The position numbers were made by a program, and so were the translations under genes. From Zhihengliuella alba (GTDB lineage: Bacteria > Actinomycetota > Actinomycetes > Actinomycetales > Micrococcaceae), in assembly GCF_039538765.1 (NCBI RefSeq), contig NZ_BAABCJ010000001.1, forward strand, positions 806,001-870,000: DNA of 64,000 nt, given 5' to 3'. The notes beneath the pieces are model-generated. The model was not told the DNA's origin. It searched no databases and saw nothing but the letters and a program-made list of their open reading frames with translations. Shown in pieces: positions 58,285-64,000 of the stretch (positions within the stretch are counted from its first letter, which is position 1; each line of letters begins with the position of its first letter).

Positions 58285-59127
58285 ATGCGCAAGAACCGCA
58301 TCGCGCTGGCGTCCATGGCGGCCGTCGCTGCGCTGACCCTGTCCGCCTGCGGCGGCTCTGACGCCGGTGGCGGCGAGGGCGGCGGCGGCGAGGGCGACGA
58401 GTCCGTCCGCATCGGCATCAAGTTCGACCAGCCGGGGCTCGGCTTCCAGGAGGGCTCGGAGTACACGGGCTTCGATGTCGACGTCGCCAAGTACGTCGCG
58501 AACGAGCTCGGCTACTCCGAGGACCAGATCGAGTGGGTCTCCGCCCCGTCGGCGAACCGCGAGACGCTCCTGGAGACGAACGGCGTCGACATGATCTTCG
58601 CGACCTACTCCATCACCGACGAGCGCAAGGAGCGTGTGGCGTTCGCGGGACCGTACTTCGTGGCCGGCCAGGACCTCCTGGTCCGGGCGGACGAGGACTC
58701 GATCTCGGGTCCCGAGGACCTCGAGGGCAAGCAGCTCTGCTCCGTCACCGGTTCCACGTCGGCGACGAAGCTGAAGGACCTGCACCCGGGCATCAACCTG
58801 GTGGAGCAGGGCGGCTACGCAGACTGCCTCGGACTGCTGGAGACCGGCAGCATCGACGCGATCACCACGGACGACATCATCCTCGCCGGCCTCGCAGCCA
58901 CCGAGGCCAATCAGGGCAAGTTCAAGGTCGTCGGCAACACGTTCTCCGAGGAGCGCTACGGCGTCGGTCTCCCCCAGGAGAACGACATCTGCGAGGACGT
59001 CAACGCCGCGATCACCAAGATGATCGAGGAAGGCGCCTGGGAGGAGGCCCTCAAGGCCAACACCGAGGGCACCGGCTACGAGCCGAACTCCGAGCTCAAC
59101 CCGCCGACGCCGGACGCCTGCGCGTAG
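58285..59127 (+). CDS. gluB: glutamate-binding lipoprotein
   Basis: This 280-residue solute-binding lipoprotein has a lipobox LSAC at residues 19-22, then a Gly-rich linker and a type 3 binding fold (VRIGIKFDQPGLGFQ, YTGFDVDVAKYVA, VSAPSANRETLLETNGVD, YGVGLPQEN). AAGGAG lies 6 nt before the ATG. The 85-bp gap to gluC holds a 15-bp hairpin that may stabilise the gluAB part of the mRNA. Confidence 0.92.
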   Translation: MRKNRIALASMAAVAALTLSACGGSDAGGGEGGGGEGDESVRIGIKFDQPGLGFQEGSEYTGFDVDVAKYVANELGYSEDQIEWVSAPSANRETLLETNGVDMIFATYSITDERKERVAFAGPYFVAGQDLLVRADEDSISGPEDLEGKQLCSVTGSTSATKLKDLHPGINLVEQGGYADCLGLLETGSIDAITTDDIILAGLAATEANQGKFKVVGNTFSEERYGVGLPQENDICEDVNAAITKMIEEGAWEEALKANTEGTGYEPNSELNPPTPDACA

Positions 59128-59142
59128 TCCTCGAATGATGAA

Positions 59143-59184
59143 CGCGAACCGGCGGCCGGGCGGATGCCGGGCCGCCGGTTCGCG
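59143..59184 (+). other. intercistronic hairpin between gluB and gluC
   Basis: A perfect 15-bp stem (CGCGAACCGGCGGCC) with a 12-nt loop starts 15 bp after gluB and ends 28 bp before gluC. No U-tract follows, so it is more likely an mRNA-stabilising or partly terminating element than a full terminator. Confidence 0.7.
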
Positions 59185-59212
59185 TCAGACCCGACCGCAA
59201 AGGAGCTAGGCC

Positions 59213-59893
59213 GTGGATGCCTACCTTTCCCTCTGGGAAACCTACGGCGGACAGATGTTGTCCACGTTCTGGACCAACCTGCAGTTGACTTTCTGGGCGG
59301 CAATCGCGTCGTTCCTGCTGGGCACGCTGCTGGCGCTCATGCGCATCTCCCCCGTGCCCAGCCTCCGCTGGGCGGGCGCTGCGTACGTCAACATCTTCCG
59401 TAACACCCCTCTGACCATCATCCTCACGTTCGGCGTGCTGGTCCTCTTCGGAGTCTTCCGGGTCACTCTGGCGTCCGACTTCAACCTGAACTTCTTCCGG
59501 ATCGCCATCATCGGCCTGACGATCTACCACGCGGCCTTCTTCTGCGAGGCCATTCGCTCCGGCGTGAATACGGTGCCGCTCGGCCAGGCTGAGGCGGCCC
59601 GCGCGATCGGGCTGAGCTTCCTCCCTGCGGCGCGCATCGTGATCCTCCCCCAGGCCTTCCGGGGTGCGATCGCTCCGATCGGCAACGTCCTGATCGCACT
59701 GATCAAGAACTCGACGGTCGCAACGGCCGGCTCCGTCGCCGAGATCTCCGGCACCATGAAGGTGATGATGGAGTTCCGGCCGGACGTGGGCATCCCGATC
59801 TTCCTGACCGTCGCCGTGTTCTTCGTGATCGTGGTGCTCCCGGTCGGCATGCTGACGACGTACCTCTCCAAGAAGCTGGCGGTGGCACGATGA
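59213..59893 (+). CDS. gluC: glutamate ABC transporter permease 1
   Basis: This 226-residue HisM/GltK-type permease has about five membrane helices. The EAA coupling loop is AEAARAIGLSFLPAARIVIL with LPQAFRGAIAPIGN. The segment FRNTPLTIILTFGVLVLF is typical of polar amino acid permeases. It starts with GTG after AAAGGAG. Its stop overlaps gluD as ATGA. Confidence 0.92.
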   Translation: MDAYLSLWETYGGQMLSTFWTNLQLTFWAAIASFLLGTLLALMRISPVPSLRWAGAAYVNIFRNTPLTIILTFGVLVLFGVFRVTLASDFNLNFFRIAIIGLTIYHAAFFCEAIRSGVNTVPLGQAEAARAIGLSFLPAARIVILPQAFRGAIAPIGNVLIALIKNSTVATAGSVAEISGTMKVMMEFRPDVGIPIFLTVAVFFVIVVLPVGMLTTYLSKKLAVAR

Positions 59894-60771
59894 GCGGGTC
59901 CGTCCTATTCGACGCCCCTGGCCCCCGGGCCAGGCGGCGCATCCTGATCGCCAATATTCTCGGCGTTGTGGCCGTCCTCGCCCTGTTGGCGTGGGTGCTC
60001 AAGGTCCTCGCCGATTTCGGCCAGCTCGACGCTGCGAAGTGGACCTCTTTTGCGCAGTCGGGGACCTGGGAGAACTATCTCCTGCCAGGTCTGGTGAACA
60101 CGCTGAAGTCGGCCGCCATCGCGATCGTCGCATCGCTGGTCTTCGGCCTGGTGTTCGGCATGGGCCGGCTCGCGCAGAACAAGCTCATCAACGGCGTCAG
60201 CTCGGTCATCGTGGAATTCTTCCGCGCAGTGCCGGTGCTCCTGATGATGATCTTCTTCTGGATCTTCTTCGGCCGCATGGGCATCGTCCCCTCCGGCGAC
60301 GCTCCTTTCGTCGCGGTGGTGCTCGCACTGACGCTCTACAACGGTTCTGTCGTCGCGGAGCTGGTCCGGTCGGGCGTGCACGGGTTGCCCAAGGGCCAGC
60401 GCGAGGCCGGCATCGCCATCGGCCTCACCCGCGGCCAATCGCTTCGCCTCGTCGAGGTGCCGCAGGCATTGGTGGCGATGATGCCGGCGCTGCTCGGGCA
60501 GTTCGTGGTCATCCTGAAGGACTCCGCACTCGGCGCGATCATCAACTACAACGAGCTGCTGTTCAGCGGCCGGCTGGTGGGCACCGGCAACGCCAATGTC
60601 TTCCAGGCACTGGTGGTCGTTGCAGCGATCTTCATCCTGATCAACTTCGCGCTGACCTACCTCGCTCAGTGGGTCTCGACCCGCGTGGCCCGGCGCCGCG
60701 CGAAGGCCAGCGCCACGGACGACGACACCCCGGGCGCGGACCAGACCTTGGGAACCACCGCCACGGTCTGA
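59890..60771 (+). CDS. gluD: glutamate ABC transporter permease 2
   Basis: This 293-residue partner permease has an N-terminal helix (about 17-38), then the core helices with FRAVPVLLMMIFFWIFFG and the coupling loop REAGIAIGLTRGQSLRLVEV. The C-terminus is polar and disordered. The ATG overlaps the gluC stop, so both permeases are made in step. A 17-bp hairpin ends the operon. Confidence 0.92.
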   Translation: MSGSVLFDAPGPRARRRILIANILGVVAVLALLAWVLKVLADFGQLDAAKWTSFAQSGTWENYLLPGLVNTLKSAAIAIVASLVFGLVFGMGRLAQNKLINGVSSVIVEFFRAVPVLLMMIFFWIFFGRMGIVPSGDAPFVAVVLALTLYNGSVVAELVRSGVHGLPKGQREAGIAIGLTRGQSLRLVEVPQALVAMMPALLGQFVVILKDSALGAIINYNELLFSGRLVGTGNANVFQALVVVAAIFILINFALTYLAQWVSTRVARRRAKASATDDDTPGADQTLGTTATV

Positions 60772-60790
60772 CCAGGGCCGGGGCGTCCTG

Positions 60791-60827
60791 GGCGTAGTCC
60801 CCGGCGGTCGCCGCCGGGGACTACGCC
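60791..60827. terminator. bidirectional terminator, gluD / dapE
   Basis: A perfect 17-bp stem with a 3-nt loop (TCG). Its right arm (60811-60827) includes the dapE stop codon, so the hairpin overlaps the end of that coding region. Confidence 0.8.
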
Positions 60828-61948
60828 GGGGCGGTGAGCCAGCGGTGCAGCGCGGAGTAGCAGTCGCGGACCGCCTGCGCCGGGACGTGCTCGTCGTCGG
60901 TGTGCGCCAGCAGCGCGTCACCCGGACCGAAGTTCACCGCCGGGACGCCGGCCTCGGAGAACCGCGAGACGTCCGTCCACCCGTACTTGGGCTTCGGCTC
61001 CTGGCCCACGGTGGCCACGAAGGCCGCCGCCGCCGGGTGCGTCAGGCCGGGGCGCGCCCCGGCTGCCGCGTCGGTCCGTTCCAGCTCGTAGCCCGGCAGG
61101 AGTGCGCGGACGTAGGCCTCCGCGTCGTCCGGGCCCTTGTCCGGGGCGAAGCGGTAGTTGATCTCGACCTCGCAGTGGTCGGGGATGACGTTGCCAGCGA
61201 TGCCGCCCGAGATGCGGACGGCGTTGAGGGACTCCCGGTAGGCGAGGCCGTCGACGTCGACCGTGACCGGCCGGTGCACGGCGAGCCGGGTCAGGACGTC
61301 CGCCATGCCGTGCACCGCGTTCTCCCCCATCCAGGCGCGCGCGGAGTGCGCCGCCCTGCCGTGCGTGGTGACGCGGAAGCGGATGGTGCCGTTGCAGCCG
61401 CCCTCCACGGTGCCATTCGTCGGCTCGAGCAGGATGGCGAAGTCACCGCCGAGCAGCTCCGGCGCGTTGCGGTAGAGCCGGCCGAGGCCGGACTTGTAGC
61501 CTTCGACCTCCTCGTGGTCATAGAAGACGTAGGTGACGTCCCGGTTCGGGTCCGCGAGAGCCGCCGCCAACGCGAGCTGGACGGCGACGCCGCCCTTCAT
61601 GTCCGTCGCACCGCGCCCGTAGAGGACGTCGCCGCGCTCGTCGGCCGTCCAGCTCGCCGGGACCGTCCCACGGGAGCCCTCCGAGGTGGGCAGCGGAACG
61701 GTGTCCAGGTGCCCCGCCAGGATGATCCGCTCGGGCCGGCCCAGCTCCGTGCGGGCCACCAGGGAGTCCCCGTCGCGGTGGACCGTCAGGTGCGGCAGGG
61801 CGGCGAGGGCGGCCTCGACGGCATCGGCCAGCGGCCGCTCGTCGTCGGAGACCGAGGCGATGTTGATCAGCTGCTCCGTCAGGAGCGCGACGTCGCCGGC
61901 CAGGTCCAGTTCCACGGGCGCCGATGCGGCGGTTTCAGAGTGTGTCAC
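60821..61948 (-). CDS. dapE: succinyl-diaminopimelate desuccinylase
   Basis: This 375-residue M20 amidohydrolase frees L,L-diaminopimelate for lysine and cell wall. Metal motifs are LAGHLDTVPL, GRGATDMKGGVAVQLAL, VFYDHEEVEG and the late AVNFGPGDALLAHTDDEHVP. It starts with GTG 6 nt after TAGGCT, divergent from dapD across only 40 bp. Its 3' end lies inside the gluD terminator. Confidence 0.94.
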   Translation of the reverse strand: MTHSETAASAPVELDLAGDVALLTEQLINIASVSDDERPLADAVEAALAALPHLTVHRDGDSLVARTELGRPERIILAGHLDTVPLPTSEGSRGTVPASWTADERGDVLYGRGATDMKGGVAVQLALAAALADPNRDVTYVFYDHEEVEGYKSGLGRLYRNAPELLGGDFAILLEPTNGTVEGGCNGTIRFRVTTHGRAAHSARAWMGENAVHGMADVLTRLAVHRPVTVDVDGLAYRESLNAVRISGGIAGNVIPDHCEVEINYRFAPDKGPDDAEAYVRALLPGYELERTDAAAGARPGLTHPAAAAFVATVGQEPKPKYGWTDVSRFSEAGVPAVNFGPGDALLAHTDDEHVPAQAVRDCYSALHRWLTAPA

Positions 61949-61954
61949 GCATCC

Positions 61955-61960
61955 AGCCTA
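61955..61960 (-). promoter_or_regulatory. -10 box, leaderless start of dapE
   Basis: TAGGCT on the minus strand ends 6 nt before the GTG at 61948. Confidence 0.65.
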
Positions 61961-61976
61961 TCGTCGGGTGCGCCCC

Positions 61977-61982
61977 TAGGAT
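61977..61982 (+). promoter_or_regulatory. -10 box, leaderless start of dapD
   Basis: TAGGAT ends 6 nt before the ATG at 61989. The divergent dapE box is only 16 bp away. Confidence 0.65.
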
Positions 61983-61988
61983 GGGTGC

Positions 61989-62933
61989 ATGACTTCTGCA
62001 GCACCCACCGCTTCCCCGCGCCTCGCCGCCGGCCACGGCCTCGCCACGGTTGCGGCCGACGGAACCGTCCTCGACGTCTGGTTCCCGGCCCCGGCGCTCG
62101 GCCCCCTCGACCAGGCCCAGGACCTGACCACCGAGCTCTCCGCCGCCGTCGCCGACGACGCCGACCGCGGCACCACCCAGGAGGTCGTCTCGGTCGAGGC
62201 CGATCTCGACGCCGCACCGACCACCCCGGCCGATGTGTGGCTGCGCCTGCACCTGCTCTCGCACCGTCTGACCGCCCCGAACACGATCAACCTCGACGGA
62301 ATCTTCGCGCACCTCGCGAACGTGGTGTGGACCAGCTTCGGCCCCTGCCAGGTCCAGGGCTTCGAGACCACCCGCCTGAAGCTGCGCCGCCGCGGACCGG
62401 TGACGGTCTACGGCGTGGACAAGTTCCCGCGCATGGTCGACTACGTCGTCCCCGCGGGGGTGCGCATCGCCGACGCCGACCGCGTCCGCCTGGGAGCCCA
62501 TCTGGCGGAGGGCACCACCGTCATGCACGAGGGCTTCGTGAACTTCAACGCCGGCACGCTCGGCACCTCCATGGTCGAGGGGCGCATCTCGGCCTCCGTC
62601 GTGGTGGGCGACGGGTCCGACGTCGGCGGCGGCGCCTCGATCATGGGGACCCTCTCCGGCGGGGGCAAGGAGAAGATCGTCATCGGCGAACGCGTGCTGC
62701 TCGGCGCCAACGCCGGCGTGGGCATCTCCATCGGCGACGACTGCGTGGTCGAGGCGGGCCTCTACGTCACCGCCGGCACCCGCGTGGCCGTCGACGGCCG
62801 GGTGGTCAAGGCACTGGAGCTCTCCGGCGTCCCGAACCTCCTCTTCCGCCGCAACTCGACCACGGGCGCCGTCGAGGCGCTCGCCCGCGCCGGGCAGACC
62901 GTGGAGCTGAACTCCGCCCTCCACGCCAACTGA
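61989..62933 (+). CDS. dapD: tetrahydrodipicolinate N-succinyltransferase
   Basis: This 314-residue enzyme adds succinate to tetrahydrodipicolinate. The C-terminal half is a left-handed beta-helix of hexapeptide repeats (VRIADADRVRLGAHLAEGTT, GGGASIMGTLSGGG, VLLGANAGVGISIGDDC). Length and N-domain fit the actinobacterial DapD type. It is paired with dapE as in Rv1201c-Rv1202, from memory. The ATG is 6 nt after TAGGAT. Confidence 0.95.
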   Translation: MTSAAPTASPRLAAGHGLATVAADGTVLDVWFPAPALGPLDQAQDLTTELSAAVADDADRGTTQEVVSVEADLDAAPTTPADVWLRLHLLSHRLTAPNTINLDGIFAHLANVVWTSFGPCQVQGFETTRLKLRRRGPVTVYGVDKFPRMVDYVVPAGVRIADADRVRLGAHLAEGTTVMHEGFVNFNAGTLGTSMVEGRISASVVVGDGSDVGGGASIMGTLSGGGKEKIVIGERVLLGANAGVGISIGDDCVVEAGLYVTAGTRVAVDGRVVKALELSGVPNLLFRRNSTTGAVEALARAGQTVELNSALHAN

Positions 62934-62967
62934 CCGCGCTCGCGGCACTGACGTCATCCGGACCACG

Positions 62968-63873
62968 GTGAAGAACCGACGACGGCGGCGCTGGGGATCC
63001 TGCCTGACAGTGATCCTCGGCGTCGCCGTTCTCGTCGCCGGCGTGGTGGCCGCCGTCAACTGGGCCACGGACTCGCGGCAGTTCGTCCGCGAGCGCTGCA
63101 CCGCCGTGGTACCGGATCCGGAGCGGCCCGGTGAGATGCTCAACCAGTCGCTCGCGCCGGACCAGGCCGCCAACGCGGCCCTGGTGGCCGGGACGTCCGT
63201 CCGCCGCGGGATGCAGGCCCGGGCCGCCACGATCGGCCTGGCCACGGCCATGCAGGAGTCCAAGCTGCGCAACATCGACTACGGCGACGAGGCCGGCCCC
63301 GACTCGCGCGGTCTGTTCCAGCAGCGGCCGTCCCAGGGCTGGGGCACGCAGGCGCAGGTCATGGACCCGGTCTACGCGGCGAACCGGTTCTTCCAGGAGC
63401 TCGCGACGTTCGACTACGCCTCGATGCGCGTGACCCAGGCCGCGCAGAGGGTCCAGCGCAGCGCCTTCCCGGAGGCGTACGCGCAGCACGAGCCGATGGC
63501 CCGGGCCTTCGCCTCCGCCCTGACGGGGCACTCCCCCGGCGCGTTGACCTGCACGCTCCGGCCGGCCGAGGGCGCCGGGGACGCACAGGCCGTCGCCGGC
63601 GCCCTCGACGCCCACCTGGGCCTGGCCGCGACGGCCGAGCCCGGCCGCGTCGTGGTGCCCGCCACCGGGCGCGAGGCGTGGGTCGTCGCCCACTGGGCGG
63701 TGGCACAGGCCGCGGCCGAGCACATCGTGGCCGTGCAGGCGGACGGCCGCGTCTGGGAGCGGGCGACCGGCCAGTGGGTCGCGGTTGGCGATGCCGGTTC
63801 CACGGCGGTGGCCGGCCGCGCGCCCGAGGCGCCCGCCGACGCCGTCGTCATCACGCTCGCCACCGACGACTGA
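62968..63873 (+). CDS. membrane-anchored lysozyme-like hypothetical protein
   Basis: This 301-residue protein has a basic N-terminus and one membrane helix (about 12-32, LTVILGVAVLVAGVVAAVNW), leaving the rest outside. The core ATAMQESKLRNIDYGDEAGP, then RGLFQQRPSQGWGTQAQV resembles a lysozyme/transglycosylase fold with a possible catalytic Glu in MQES. Databases sometimes name relatives 'heavy metal transporter', which nothing here supports. The GTG start is 34 nt after dapD with a weak ribosome site. Peptidoglycan-cutting activity is inference. Confidence 0.72.
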   Translation: MKNRRRRRWGSCLTVILGVAVLVAGVVAAVNWATDSRQFVRERCTAVVPDPERPGEMLNQSLAPDQAANAALVAGTSVRRGMQARAATIGLATAMQESKLRNIDYGDEAGPDSRGLFQQRPSQGWGTQAQVMDPVYAANRFFQELATFDYASMRVTQAAQRVQRSAFPEAYAQHEPMARAFASALTGHSPGALTCTLRPAEGAGDAQAVAGALDAHLGLAATAEPGRVVVPATGREAWVVAHWAVAQAAAEHIVAVQADGRVWERATGQWVAVGDAGSTAVAGRAPEAPADAVVITLATDD

Positions 63874-63898
63874 CGCGGGCGCCCGCCACCGGACGCAC

Positions 63899-63932
63899 GA
63901 GAGCCGCGACCCGGTGCGGGGTCGCGGCTCTC
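63899..63932 (+). terminator. terminator after lysozyme-like gene
   Basis: A perfect 14-bp stem (GAGAGCCGCGACCC) with a 6-nt loop lies 25 bp past the stop. Confidence 0.75.
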
Positions 63933-63941
63933 TGCACTCCA

Positions 63942-63969
63942 CCCGGCGGCCGGGGATCCGGCCGCCGGG
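63942..63969 (-). terminator. terminator of downstream minus-strand gene
   Basis: A perfect 12-bp stem (CCCGGCGGCCGG) with a 4-nt loop lies just beyond a probable minus-strand stop codon at 63976. Confidence 0.6.
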
Positions 63970-63975
63970 CTCGTG

Positions 63976-64000
63976 TCAGCGGGTGGGGAACTGGCGCTCC
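63976..64000 (-). CDS. 3' end of an unidentified gene (partial)
   Basis: A minus-strand TGA at 63978-63976 preceded by codons for ERQFPTR, with a hairpin right behind it, suggests the last seven codons of a gene running into the window. Too little is visible to name it. Confidence 0.35.

Noticed and set aside
62968..63873. Heavy metal transporter
   Set aside because: It has a single membrane helix and a lysozyme-like core, with no metal-transport motif.

Overview
The window is 64 kb of very GC-rich, densely packed chromosome from a high-GC Gram-positive bacterium. Gene content and order (UPF0182, UvrD2/NudC/AdnAB, MoeZ/DUF3107, SigE/TatB/Mrp, DapD/DapE, coproporphyrin-type heme genes) point to Actinobacteria, most likely order Micrococcales and probably family Micrococcaceae. 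The genus cannot be fixed from the sequence alone. I see no phage, insertion sequence, CRISPR array or plasmid signature. This is core chromosome with conserved gene order.

Layout. (1) 1-4300: a truncated TPM-domain membrane protein next to pspA (envelope stress), then two identical initiator tRNA genes flanking a lone cytochrome b gene. (2) 4308-24156: UPF0182 protein, PDZ/Lon-like protease, Zincin_2 protein, YgjP/WLM-type metalloprotease, a degenerate E1/ThiF-like protein, uvrD2, nudC, a kinase-like protein, the adnB-adnA motor-nuclease pair and an alkyltransferase-like protein. From memory this follows the order of M. tuberculosis Rv3193c-Rv3204. (3) 24238-38361: a DEDDh exonuclease, metNIQ methionine uptake, and a full coproporphyrin-dependent heme locus with hemA divergent from hemE-hemY-hemQ-hemH-hemC-hemD-hemB-hemL. 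(4) 38454-46677: moeZ, TetR regulator, DUF3107, ferritin-like protein, RNB nuclease, DEAD-box helicase with a long 5' leader, an orphan adenine methyltransferase and a PHP phosphatase; much of it resembles Rv3206c-Rv3211. (5) 46736-62933: aminopeptidase P, general stress protein, PRC/MgtE_N/CBS protein, DUF1003, mrp, tatB, anti-sigma factor, sigE, O-methyltransferase, DUF3117, DivIVA-like, LOG protein, gluABCD, dapE and dapD. Apart from pepP and the inserted glu operon, this resembles Rv1234-Rv1201c. (6) 62968-end: a lysozyme-like membrane protein and the last codons of a minus-strand gene.

How the genes work together. The heme locus encodes every step from glutamyl-tRNA to protoheme, with several start/stop overlaps that couple translation. 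AdnAB, UvrD2, the ATL protein and probably the YgjP/WLM-type protease form a DNA-repair neighbourhood. SigE, its zinc anti-sigma factor and TatB form an envelope-stress block. GluABCD and MetNIQ are amino-acid importers, and DapD/DapE supply diaminopimelate and lysine.

The strongest unexplained pattern is regulatory. At least 18 genes have a TANNNT -10 hexamer exactly 6-8 nt before the start codon, so their mRNAs are probably leaderless. Six divergent gene pairs are driven this way across 40-162 bp, the tightest being dapE/dapD. Candidates for less understood biology are the E1-like protein divergent from the YgjP/WLM-type protease, the helicase-methyltransferase operon with its ~285-nt leader, and the kinase-like protein lacking the metal-binding Asp.
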